DNA from: Cyanobacteria bacterium RU_5_0
GTDB lineage: Bacteria; Cyanobacteriota; Cyanobacteriia; Elainellales; Elainellaceae
NCBI GenBank assembly: GCA_012033255.1
Contig: JAAUSF010000015.1
Span: 1 to 58,133, forward strand
Direction of reading: 5' to 3'
Length of the DNA: 58,133 nt
The notes beneath the pieces were generated by a model. It saw only the letters and a program-made list of their open reading frames with translations. It was not told the origin of the DNA and did not search any database. The translations under genes were made by a program, and so were the position numbers. This document shows, piece by piece, positions 1-8,567 of the stretch. How positions within the stretch are numbered: position 1 is the stretch's first letter; every line of letters starts with the position of its first letter.

Positions 1-43
1 GGAGTGGGGAGTGGGGAGTGGGGAGTGGGGAATGGGGAATGGG
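1..43. repeat. Heptamer tandem repeat
   Basis: The window opens inside an array of the unit GGGGAGT, drifting to GGGGAAT at its right end. Such heptamer arrays (STRR-type) are common between cyanobacterial genes. The left edge is cut by the window. Confidence 0.75.
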
Positions 44-70
44 TCATTGAAGTATCCAGTAAGCATGATA

Positions 71-160
71 TGTGGGCAATCCCTGCGTGATTGTCCTGGC
101 TTAGAGGACAGAGCCGTTGGTCGTCTGCCCCGACGATCGCAAAATCAACGAAAAATTTAC
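71..160 (+). repeat. Dispersed ~90-bp repeat, copy 1
   Basis: This stretch aligns along its length with 15232-15320. The last 26 bases of shared sequence (134-159 and 15294-15319) are identical, running from CGATCGC into an A-rich end. It ends just before the stop of the 175-2403 gene. No reading frame is conserved, so it is an intergenic repeat. Confidence 0.65.
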
Positions 161-174
161 AGGTAGAAACCATA

Positions 175-2403
175 TTACTCAGAGCTTCCAGGCTCGTTGT
201 AATCCTCTTCAGGTGCATCAGAATTTGCTTCCTCGATCAGGCTTGGATCATCTGCCCAGACTTGCCAAATGGAATCGCGTTCGTCTGTCCAAATGTCGAT
301 CGCCGCTTGAGCTTCGTCATACAATGCCCGATCGGGTGCAATCTGAGAGGCTACCTCGATCGCCATCGTCAACCGTTGTCGCGCCGCTAAGCCATAGGCC
401 CGATCGAGAATCGGTTGATCGGCTGCAATTTCAGCGTCACGAAGTTTGTTTTTCCAGTCGTTAATGCCAGTTTGTGCCTGGTTGTAGAGTGCTCGATTGG
501 GTTGAATTTTTTCGGCAACCGCGATCGCTTCATTCAACTTTCCTTGTTTCGCCAACGCTTGGGCTTTATCCAAAATGGGCTGATCTTCGATCGTCTGAAT
601 CTGCTGATACCATTGAGCAATTAATCCTTGGGCTTGCTGCCATGCCGCCCGATCGGTGGGAATTTGGTTAGCTTGGGCGATCGCTGTTCTCAGATCGGGA
701 ATTTGCCCGGATGCCGCCCAATTCTGGGCACGAGCTAAATAAGGTTGATCGTCTAGCTGCTGGATTTTCTGGTTCCATTGTGCGATTAGAGTTTGAGCCT
801 GCGTGCTACGAGGACGATCGACCCTGATCAGGTTGGCTTGAGCGATAGCAAACTGGAGAGCGGAGCGATCGTTTAAACTGGCGGTTAAATGGGCTAGCCC
901 GAGTTGTTTTAAGTCTTCAAGCTGAGCCTGCCAAATCTCCCTTTCGGCTTGAGCATCAGCATAAAAGATACTTTCTGGGGCAATCTGCTGAATCGCCGCC
1001 AATGCCTCTAGCAAACTCCAAATTTCACTCCAGGTTGGTTCAGTTTGAGTCGAGGTCAAACTTTTGTTGGCTAAGGTTTGAGCTTGGCTAAACTGAATCA
1101 GGTCTCGTCCTTCGGATGGCAAACTCGGATTGAGAGGAATCTGGAGGGCAGTAGCCATCGCTCCGGGTCGATCGCCGTCTCGCCATTGTTGCAAGCCAAC
1201 ATTGATCAGCGTTTGACTCCACTGTTGTAGGACAGTTTGCGCTTCTGGTGAAGCATACGTGTTGGATGGAATTTGCTTTACCAGCGCAAGAGCCTGCCCA
1301 AGAACCTCCGGTGTTCCACCTTTTGCCACCTTCTGCGCCTGAGTCAGCGAGATTCGTGCCTGCTTCTCCACTACAATTTGCTTTGACAATCCATCTGCTT
1401 GCTGAATCCGCCAATATTCATGATTCAGATAGCCCAGTTCTAAAACCTGCTGCGACGCTAACTTCCAGTTTTGTGCCTTAATCGCCTCTTGCGCCTTAGC
1501 ATAAATCACGTCACCGTGCTGCCATTCTTGTCGCCACTGTGCGATCTCTTCCTGCGCCTCCAGATAAACTTCGCTGGCTGCCGGAATTTGGTTTGCCGCC
1601 TCAATCGCTTGTTTTACGTCGCCTTTTGCCATTCGACCACGCGCACTCAGCAGCACCAAAGCCGACCAATCATCGATCGCCTGCCGTGCCTCCCGGTAAA
1701 GCGGTTGTTCTGGTGTCCATTGTTGCAATAATTTCATTCCGGCAACCAGGTCATCTAATTTCCCAGAATTGGCTTTTTCCTGGGCGCAATAGAGTCGATG
1801 GGCTTCGGGTGACTGGAGCGTTACCGTTTGACAATCTGTTGGCGGAGGCGGACTGGCTAACCACAAAAATGCTAATCCGGTTGCGCTACCGATCGCGGCG
1901 ACAGCACCCAACCAGGCGATCGACATTCGCAGCATTTTACTCTTAAGCGTTGGCACGAGACACTGTTGCACAATAGTCCGTTGAAGGTTGAACAAGTCAA
2001 CTGGAGGCAATCGATACGCCGGACGGGACGCTTTCGCTTTTGTCGATTTTGCCAATTTTGCCGATTTTGTAGGCTTTCCCGATTTTCCAAGCTCGATCGT
2101 TTTAGAGGCTAGGGCAGGAGCATGGGGCGCGACGGTAGAATCTGAATTTTTTGCTGACGCTAATACGGTATCTGTGTGAGTATCCTTAACCGGAACCTCA
2201 CGTCGCTTTGAGAAAGCCGATATCTTGAGAGGCTGAATTGGCTGTGAACCAACATTCGATCGCCCTCTAGAGACTGATTTACCAGGATTGTGGGTTTCGT
2301 TAACATCCGATCGATCAAATTGCTTCCCTACCATAACCCCATCCGAATCAATGTGTTGACTAGCCGCTAGATTTAGCATCCAAACATTAATCAAGCGCCA
2401 CAT
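175..2403 (-). CDS. Single-pass membrane protein with alpha-helical repeats (hypothetical)
   Basis: A 742-residue protein of unknown function. Residues 1 to about 155 are polar and Lys/Ser-rich and look disordered. One hydrophobic segment follows at about 160-185 (around SIAWLGAVAAIGSATGLAF) and then a short PPPP stretch. The remaining ~550 residues are built from repeated units of about 45-60 residues of the form A..AI..AnqIp..r..y..Aq..i..W, which resemble TPR/SEL-like helical hairpins. The topology suggests an N-in membrane anchor with a large helical domain on the other side, probably a protein-interaction scaffold. Met24 (position 2334) is an alternative start. Similar cyanobacterial proteins are often mislabelled as segregation ATPases, but no Walker motif is present here. 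Confidence 0.8.
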   Translation of the reverse strand: MWRLINVWMLNLAASQHIDSDGVMVGKQFDRSDVNETHNPGKSVSRGRSNVGSQPIQPLKISAFSKRREVPVKDTHTDTVLASAKNSDSTVAPHAPALASKTIELGKSGKPTKSAKLAKSTKAKASRPAYRLPPVDLFNLQRTIVQQCLVPTLKSKMLRMSIAWLGAVAAIGSATGLAFLWLASPPPPTDCQTVTLQSPEAHRLYCAQEKANSGKLDDLVAGMKLLQQWTPEQPLYREARQAIDDWSALVLLSARGRMAKGDVKQAIEAANQIPAASEVYLEAQEEIAQWRQEWQHGDVIYAKAQEAIKAQNWKLASQQVLELGYLNHEYWRIQQADGLSKQIVVEKQARISLTQAQKVAKGGTPEVLGQALALVKQIPSNTYASPEAQTVLQQWSQTLINVGLQQWRDGDRPGAMATALQIPLNPSLPSEGRDLIQFSQAQTLANKSLTSTQTEPTWSEIWSLLEALAAIQQIAPESIFYADAQAEREIWQAQLEDLKQLGLAHLTASLNDRSALQFAIAQANLIRVDRPRSTQAQTLIAQWNQKIQQLDDQPYLARAQNWAASGQIPDLRTAIAQANQIPTDRAAWQQAQGLIAQWYQQIQTIEDQPILDKAQALAKQGKLNEAIAVAEKIQPNRALYNQAQTGINDWKNKLRDAEIAADQPILDRAYGLAARQRLTMAIEVASQIAPDRALYDEAQAAIDIWTDERDSIWQVWADDPSLIEEANSDAPEEDYNEPGSSE

Positions 2404-2516
2404 TTAGGGCTAAACGCACCTGATGTTTTAGCTAGTCAAGCTTACTCGCAAATCTCAAGAATGATCCAGAATCTGGTTTAAACCTTAGTAAAGTCGGCGA
2501 AATGGATTACCCTCCC

Positions 2517-2615
2517 ATATGTAGGTGAACCTAATTAATTGTGGGGTGGGTGTCCATGTCCTACGGACACGCTTCGCGAACACCCGCCCGGACGGGCAAG
2601 ATGCCCATCCCACCA
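2517..2615 (+). repeat. 99-bp REP-like hairpin repeat, copy 1
   Basis: This unit is nearly identical to 35824-35922. It contains nested inverted repeats: GTGTCC/GGACAC, GGGTGT/ACACCC around CGCTTCGCGAA, and GGGCA/TGCCC. The CGCTTCGCGAA-type core is widespread in cyanobacterial intergenic repeats. It lies downstream of hemW and upstream of the helical-repeat membrane protein gene. Confidence 0.8.
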
Positions 2616-2650
2616 GAAATCAAGCTCTAGTTATTCACACAGATTTCAGA

Positions 2651-3961
2651 TCAAGTGAATTGCTCAAATAGCGTTGTTAAAACGACATTGGAGAAGAGAA
2701 ATCCTTCTGGATCAGTCAGCCTGAGTCGATCGCCCCGTTCAATTTTGGCATCCAGCCTATTCAAAGCTTGTCTGGTCGCCTTCGATCGTTCGACCCATCC
2801 TTGCATTTGATAGGGCTGTAAGCAGATAAGAACCTGTTCTACAACCGATGCGCCAAATTTTTCAGCTAAATCCCTCAAACTGATGCCTTCTGCCAATCGC
2901 AAACCAAGCATTAGCGTATCTAATAGCATTTCCGTCGGAGGCGTTATGGGAGAGTCGATCGCCCCGCCCCGACAAACTAACTCCTGTACCCACTGAAAAT
3001 ATTCGCGTCGTTTCCGAGGTCGGCTAAATCGTTGCCCTGTCACATAACTCGCCGCCGCCATGCCAAAGCCATAATACGATCGATTTTCCCAGTAGACGCG
3101 GTTGTGACGACATTGGTAGCCCGATTTAGCGTAGTTAGAAACTTCGTAATGGTCGTAGTTCGCTTCAGTCAGGATTTGCTGAGCAAGACGATACATCTGA
3201 GCCGTGGTTTCATCCGAGGGGAGCGGAGCAAGTCCGGGTTGATACCAGCGATCGAAGGCTGTCCCTGGTTCCACGGTCAAGTCATACACCGAAAGATGAG
3301 TCGGAGCAAGGGCGATCGCTTTCTGCAATGAATCCTGCCACCGTTCCCCTGTTTGGTGGGGTAGACCTGAGATTAGATCCAAACTGAAGTTGGCTAAGTT
3401 GACCTGATGAATCATGTCGATCGCCGCATAGATGTCATCTGGAGTATGAGTTCGTCCACAAGCGGCTAATAATTCTGCCTGAAATGCCTGTACTCCCAGG
3501 CTGACTCGGTTCACTCCTGCCGCTTTGCAGCCTTGCAAATAAGTCAAATCGAAGGTGGCAGGATCAATCTCCATTGAAATTTCAGCGTTCGCTGAAATAC
3601 TAAACTGGCGATCGAGCGTGATCAGAATCTGTTCAAGTTGCTCAACAGTTAGCAGTGAGGGAGTACCGCCTCCAAAGAAAACAGTGTCTAGCGATCGTCC
3701 CCCCGAAAGTGTGGCTCTGATTTCTTGACACAGAATTTCAACATATTCTTCAATGGTGCCAAAGCTGCGCGGATCAGTATTTTCTTGACGAGAAAGAGGA
3801 GGTCGATCGCCTACCACAGCGATCGGGAAGTCACAGTAGAAACAGCGACGGCGGCAAAAGGGAATATGCACATAGACAGCCGTCGGGATGCCAAGATCAG
3901 CGACATCTACATCAGAGGCATCTAGGGAAAAGGACAGTGAAGAGCGATCGGGTAGACTCAA
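2651..3961 (-). CDS. hemW: Radical SAM heme chaperone HemW
   Basis: The 436-residue protein carries the radical SAM cluster motif C-R-R-R-C-F-Y-C at Cys36/40/43, preceded by VYVHIPF, and a GGGTPSLL loop near residue 98. This layout is that of HemW, the HemN-like protein that binds heme and hands it to apo-proteins; it was formerly annotated as oxygen-independent coproporphyrinogen III oxidase. The C-terminal HemN_C region (about 320-436) is present. The CxxxCxxC spacing without an extra downstream Cys favours HemW over true HemN. It is monocistronic, and the following PIN/TRAM gene is divergent. Confidence 0.9.
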   Translation of the reverse strand: MSLPDRSSLSFSLDASDVDVADLGIPTAVYVHIPFCRRRCFYCDFPIAVVGDRPPLSRQENTDPRSFGTIEEYVEILCQEIRATLSGGRSLDTVFFGGGTPSLLTVEQLEQILITLDRQFSISANAEISMEIDPATFDLTYLQGCKAAGVNRVSLGVQAFQAELLAACGRTHTPDDIYAAIDMIHQVNLANFSLDLISGLPHQTGERWQDSLQKAIALAPTHLSVYDLTVEPGTAFDRWYQPGLAPLPSDETTAQMYRLAQQILTEANYDHYEVSNYAKSGYQCRHNRVYWENRSYYGFGMAAASYVTGQRFSRPRKRREYFQWVQELVCRGGAIDSPITPPTEMLLDTLMLGLRLAEGISLRDLAEKFGASVVEQVLICLQPYQMQGWVERSKATRQALNRLDAKIERGDRLRLTDPEGFLFSNVVLTTLFEQFT

Positions 3962-4053
3962 TGGTGCAACAAACCCTCAAACCTTGCAGCTAAACTTAAC
4001 CGAACTTTGCTGTTTAGCAAAACTACTACAGAACCTAACGTGAGACAGGGCGA

Positions 4054-4059
4054 TATAAT
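4054..4059 (+). promoter_or_regulatory. Possible -10 box for the PIN/TRAM gene
   Basis: TATAAT lies about 105 bases upstream of the PIN/TRAM start. No good -35 hexamer is seen 17 bases upstream (GAACCT at 4031-4036), so only the -10 is supported. An inverted repeat AATCCA/TGGATT at 4143-4157 sits just before the start codon. Confidence 0.35.
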
Positions 4060-4163
4060 GAGGCTGAGCAAGTCTAGCTGCTGAGTCTAGCTCTAATCCT
4101 ATTTCTCAGCATTGGTCTTGCCCCAAACCAAGACTGCACCTAAATCCAATTTGGATTGAGATC

Positions 4164-5243
4164 ATGCTCGATGCAATCATCATACTGTCATTCATCATAG
4201 CAGGAGCAGGGATTGGCTTTTACGGCGTTGATCTGCTACCGAATGATGCTCTCGCCCAAGTAACAAGCTTAGAGGGTTTAAGTTTTGTCACGACGGGTTT
4301 TGGAGCGTTAATTGGTATTGCAGTGGGGTTAGTTGCACAAACAACGTATCGTCGCATTCAGCGTCAGATCCGCGCAATGCCCATAGACGCGCTGCTTAGC
4401 CGCTCTGTTGGTCTAGTTTTAGGGCTACTAGTCGCGAACCTACTGCTAGCACCGATTTTTCTACTGCCTATTCCCCACGAGTTCGACTTCATCAAGCCTC
4501 TTGCTGCCGTTTTGGGCAGCGTTATGTTCGCCGTCTCTGGCGTTAATCTAGCCGACATTCACGGTCGCACGTTACTTCGGTTGATCAACCCAAATAGCGT
4601 CGAGAGTATGTTGGTTGCCGAAGGAACGTTGAAACCTGCCGCCACAAAAATCCTTGATACAAGCTGCATCATTGATGGACGCATTGAAGATTTATTAGGC
4701 ACTGGCTTCTTAGAAGGACAAATTCTGGTTCCGCAGTTCGTTTTGCAGGAGTTGCAACGAATTGCAGATGCTTCAAACGATCAAAAGCGAGTTCGAGGTC
4801 GTCGAGGGTTGGATATTCTCAATCGGATACAGGAATCTTATCCGGAACGCATTATCATCCATCCTGCCGACTATGACGATGTAACGACTGTTGACGCAAA
4901 GTTAGTGCGATTGGCGCAAGAGATTAACGGTACATTGCTCACGAATGATTACAACCTGAATAAGGTAGCTAGTTTACAAAAAGTAAATGTTCTAAACATT
5001 AATAATCTGGCTCAAGCAATGCGTCCGGCATATCTTCCAGGCGACAATATTGAGCTAAAAATCCTTAAGCAAGGGAAAGAACCGGCTCAAGGCGTAGGCT
5101 ATCTGGATGACGGCACAATGGTCGTGGTTGAGGAAGGAGGCAGCTACATCGGTGGTGAAGTGTCTGTGATTGTAACAGGAGCCTTGCAAACTTCAGCTGG
5201 ACGAATGATCTTTGCACGTCCGGAAGAATCTGTGGTGGCGTAA
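4164..5243 (+). CDS. PIN/TRAM domain membrane protein (YacL-like)
   Basis: The 359-residue protein has four hydrophobic segments in its first ~130 residues (about 3-22, 38-58, 82-104, 112-130), then a PIN nuclease-fold domain and a C-terminal TRAM-like beta-barrel (about 295-359). PIN acidic residues are visible in ILDTSCIIDGRI (Asp165, Asp171) and in LLTNDYNLNKVA (Asp near 257). This architecture matches the conserved YacL/integral-membrane PIN-TRAM family of bacteria and cyanobacteria, suggested to act on RNA at the membrane; substrates are unknown. The ATG at 4164 places the first membrane segment directly at the N-terminus. Confidence 0.85.
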   Translation: MLDAIIILSFIIAGAGIGFYGVDLLPNDALAQVTSLEGLSFVTTGFGALIGIAVGLVAQTTYRRIQRQIRAMPIDALLSRSVGLVLGLLVANLLLAPIFLLPIPHEFDFIKPLAAVLGSVMFAVSGVNLADIHGRTLLRLINPNSVESMLVAEGTLKPAATKILDTSCIIDGRIEDLLGTGFLEGQILVPQFVLQELQRIADASNDQKRVRGRRGLDILNRIQESYPERIIIHPADYDDVTTVDAKLVRLAQEINGTLLTNDYNLNKVASLQKVNVLNINNLAQAMRPAYLPGDNIELKILKQGKEPAQGVGYLDDGTMVVVEEGGSYIGGEVSVIVTGALQTSAGRMIFARPEESVVA

Positions 5244-5727
5244 ACAACGATCGCCTCTTGCGATGCGCCCTCTTCGGACTCAACCCTGTGCCCATTTTCT
5301 CAGATTGCTCCAGTCCTCTATCGGATACAGGACGACGCTTCAGAGCAATGGGTATTTGTCGATTGAGAGTCAATCTCAGGAAATTATAGACATCCTTTTG
5401 TAGCAACTAGCAGCAGATGAAGCTTTTTGCTAAACAGGGTGTAGGCTATGGCGATTCAGCAAACATTAGCTCAACATTGGCACTGGTTTTGGGGTACACG
5501 ATCGTGTACCTCTATATTTTTGAGCGAATTTTTGAGCGAATTTTTGCACAGATTTTTGGGCGTTGGTTCGATCGCCTGACCTGCATGTCATACCTATTTC
5601 GATCGTAGATGTATTCAACGGATGGGGAGGAGTACCCTCATTAAACCCGCGATAGAGAATTAAGTTTACTCAGGAACGTGAGGAGTTAATATCATCCATT
5701 CAACGTTCATTTTCTATAGGGGGAAGG
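5244..5727. other. Intergenic stretch without convincing gene
   Basis: This is 484 bases between the PIN/TRAM gene and the first kinase. A 63-codon frame at 5417-5608 has low-complexity ERIFERIF content arising from a repeated GAGCGAATTTTT motif and is not supported as a gene. The last bases before 5728 form a purine-rich ribosome binding site (GGGGGAAGG). Confidence 0.6.
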
Positions 5728-7187
5728 ATGTCATCAATAGTTTTAAATAATCGTTATCGAGTGATTCAAGTTTTGGGATCTGGAGGGTTTGGTGAGACGT
5801 TTCTTGCTCAAGATGAATATTCACCGTCTAAACGCTACTGTGTTGTTAAACAACTCAAACTAATTGTTAATAATCCCCAGATTTATCAGATTGTTCAAGA
5901 GCGATTTGAGCGAGAAGCTGCCATTCTGGAAAAACTACGTCACGATCAGATTCCTAAGTTATTTGCGGCTTTTGAAGAAGCAGGACGATTTTATCTCGTT
6001 CAAGAGTATATCGAAGGACAAACACTAGCCGAGAAATTTGAAGCAGAAGGAACACTGAGTGAGGAAGCGGTAAAGCAAATTTTGCAAGCGATTTTGCCCG
6101 TTTTAGAATACCTTCATGCTCATCAAATTATTCATCGTGACATTAAGCCTGAAAACATTATTTTGAGACAATCCGATCGCCAACCTGTTCTCATTGACTT
6201 TGGTGCAGTCAAAGAATTGATGAATACTGTTTGAATTCAAAAGGAATAGCGGCTGGTTCGATCGTGATTGGAACACCTGGCTACATTTCGCTAGAACAAG
6301 CCGTCGGACGACCCGTTTACTCTAGCGACCTTTATAGTTTGAGCGTGACAGCGATTCAATTACTAACTGGAGAGTTACCCAACCTACCAACTTCACTTGA
6401 TCCGCAAACTGACAGAATGATTTGGCGTGATAAAGTGCCTGAAATTAGCGATCGCTTTGCTGCCATCCTCAATAAGGCAACTCAACCCAATCTACGCGAT
6501 CGGTTTGCGACGGCTCAAGAAATGCTAGAAGCACTCAACGCAGACTCGACTCCATTCGCATCACCTGTTACTAGGTTAGTAAGTCCCCGGTTTAAGGCTT
6601 GGAAACTATTAACTAGCGGAGGTCTTGCCAGCGTTTTGGTTGGAATGTATGCCATTAATCAATCACTCTCTTCAGAAGAACAAACCTTGGCAGAAATTCG
6701 ATCGCTCTATACCCAAAAAAATTATGAGGAGTGTATTACCGAAGCAGGCATTTTTTCTAGTAATAATGTGGTGCGATCGGTAGAAGCCCAAAATCTCTTA
6801 AATAGCTGTTTGCTCAGCAATTACATTCAAGATGAAGTGCCTCAAACCAGGCAACAGCTTGCTGAAACCCTAGATCGCATTAGCCCGATCGTGGTTGAAG
6901 TGACAGGGGATGAGGTAATGGTCAATTACGACACTTCAAACAAGCCAGATTTTTCTAGTGAAGATGCGAGAGAATTCACTGCCTTATTTATGCAAATGTT
7001 TAAGGGCAATGAAAAGTATGCGCTCGAATCGAAATATACAGACTTCGATCGGCTGATCACTCGGACTCGATCGGATAACCAGCAAGCAATTTTGACCGCA
7101 CAAGATTGGGAAGCATTCGTTCAAGGTGAACAAAGTGAAGCGTCGCATAAACAACTTCTCGATCGAATTCAGCTAATAGATTACTGA
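5728..7187 (+). pseudogene. Ser/Thr protein kinase (Hanks type), frameshifted
   Basis: Frame 1 runs from 5728 to a TGA at 6232-6234 and encodes the kinase N- and C-lobe core: GSGGFGETF loop (17-25), Lys41, HRDIKPEN (136-143), DFG (157-159). Homology continues in another frame from about 6231 with the activation segment GTPGY, a membrane-spanning stretch (WKLLTSGGLASVLVGMYAIN) and an extracytoplasmic domain. Adding one T to the TTT at 6229-6231 restores TVLNS, matching TVLNSQGH in the paralogue at 8568. Intact, the protein would have ~486 residues. The APE-like motif is SLEQ rather than PPEQ. The break could be a real mutation or a homopolymer sequencing error. It pairs with the PPC protein downstream. 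Confidence 0.85.
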
Positions 7188-7262
7188 AACGCATCTAGTC
7201 AATAAGGTTGCAAAAAAATACTTCCATTGCTTATCTGCTCAGTATCAATCAGGGATTTAATT

Positions 7263-8516
7263 ATGAATAGAACGACGAAGAAAAGGATACAGACCTTCGG
7301 CTTGGCTTATCTCACCTATTTCTCAGGTATCAATCTAATCTCTACTGTTTTTTTAACACCCAATGCGATCGCCCAGGAAACGGATACCTGTACATTAACC
7401 CCGATTGAATGCGAAGTTGTTCCGCCTCCTGTTCAATCGCCCTCTAATCCAGTTCCCGTACCAACTCCCTCTGCACCTATACCAACTCCGACTCCCCCTG
7501 CACCTATACCAACTCCGACACCGGAACCTGCACCTATACCAACTCCGACACCGGAACCTGCACCCGCACCCATGCCTGTGCCAGAATCCATGCCGATCCC
7601 TGAGCCGCTACCGGAACCAATTCCTGAACCTGTTCCAGATCCTTTGCCGGAGCCAATTCCTGAACCTGTTCCAGACCCTTTGCCAGAGCCAACTCCTGAA
7701 CCTGTTCCAGATCCTTTGCCAGAGCCAACTCCTGAACCGCCGCCATCTGAGGGTAGACTGAACCTGGTTAAACAAAGAGTGAATAAAGCAAACCGAGTAG
7801 AAGTGCCAACTCCGAACATTCCATCCCAACCCAATGTGACGCCGATCGAGATTAGTGGCGGTGAGTTGGGTGTGCTGAATTCGTCAGATTATTTAGCAGC
7901 TGATGGGAGACGGTTTGAGATCTTTGAGTTCAGTGGAACTGAGGGAGATGCGATCGTCTTGACGGTGCTTGGTAGTCAGCGTGAACATCTGCGGGCAAAT
8001 CCTTACTTCATCTTGCGGAGTCCCGATGGTCAAATTCTGGCTAGAAATAACTTTACGGATTCTCTTGAAGTAGAAGAACAGCGATTGCATATTCGTCTGC
8101 CGATGGCTGGAGCTTATCAAATTATTGTTCTGGCTGATTCTATCGATCCCAACAAAGCCTCGGGATTCAGCTTAACTGTGAAGAGAGATATCAATTTCTA
8201 TACGCTTGATGAAAGCAGCACACTATCAGACGGCAGTGATAAGTTACAGTCAGATAGTAGCCCTATAGAGACTTATCAGATTGAAGGAAATCAAGGCGAT
8301 GTTGTTACGATCGAAGCAAACAGCCCCGATTTCGACCCCTATCTGTTTTTGTTAGATGCCCAGGGGAACGTGATAGCGAGTGATGATGACAGTGGAGGAA
8401 ACTTCAATTCTTCTATCGAAATGGAGTTGCCACAGAGCGGCAATTATATGATAGTGGTCAACACGTACAATCCAAATGGACGGGGTCGATATCGTTTGAC
8501 AGTTAGTGGAAACTGA
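7263..8516 (+). CDS. Secreted proline-rich protein with PPC domains
   Basis: The ATG at 7263 begins a Lys/Arg-rich n-region and a hydrophobic stretch ending in NAIAQ, a good Sec signal peptide; the upstream start at 7227 would bury it. A low-complexity region of PTPEPAP and PEPVPDPL repeats (about residues 55-165) links the signal to two bacterial pre-peptidase C-terminal (PPC) beta-sandwich domains, the second containing [19 protein letters not shown] domains occur on secreted proteins, and no protease domain is present here. It follows a receptor-like kinase by 75 bases. The same pair is repeated downstream, so the two products may work together at the envelope (inference). Confidence 0.85.
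   Translation: MNRTTKKRIQTFGLAYLTYFSGINLISTVFLTPNAIAQETDTCTLTPIECEVVPPPVQSPSNPVPVPTPSAPIPTPTPPAPIPTPTPEPAPIPTPTPEPAPAPMPVPESMPIPEPLPEPIPEPVPDPLPEPIPEPVPDPLPEPTPEPVPDPLPEPTPEPPPSEGRLNLVKQRVNKANRVEVPTPNIPSQPNVTPIEISGGELGVLNSSDYLAADGRRFEIFEFSGTEGDAIVLTVLGSQREHLRANPYFILRSPDGQILARNNFTDSLEVEEQRLHIRLPMAGAYQIIVLADSIDPNKASGFSLTVKRDINFYTLDESSTLSDGSDKLQSDSSPIETYQIEGNQGDVVTIEANSPDFDPYLFLLDAQGNVIASDDDSGGNFNSSIEMELPQSGNYMIVVNTYNPNGRGRYRLTVSGN
7480..7740 (+). repeat. In-frame tandem repeats encoding the Pro-rich linker
   Basis: Two families of in-frame repeats are visible: a ~30-base unit encoding [10 protein letters not shown] (left half) and a 36-base unit encoding [12 protein letters not shown] (right half, about three to four copies). 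Repeats of this kind change copy number easily and would alter linker length. Confidence 0.75.
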
Positions 8517-8567
8517 TCGGCGTCGTTCAACGTCCAGGAACAATAGAACAGTTTTGCAGTCTGCAAG

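Noticed and set aside
6225..6240. Programmed -1 ribosomal frameshift in the first kinase
   Set aside because: No X-XXY-YYZ slippery heptamer in the reading frame and no obvious following pseudoknot; mutation or sequencing error is simpler.
7433..7834. 133-codon Gly/Ser-rich minus-strand frame (and 7534-7746, 7608-7829)
   Set aside because: Shadow of the Pro-rich linker repeats of the PPC protein on the plus strand; low complexity only.
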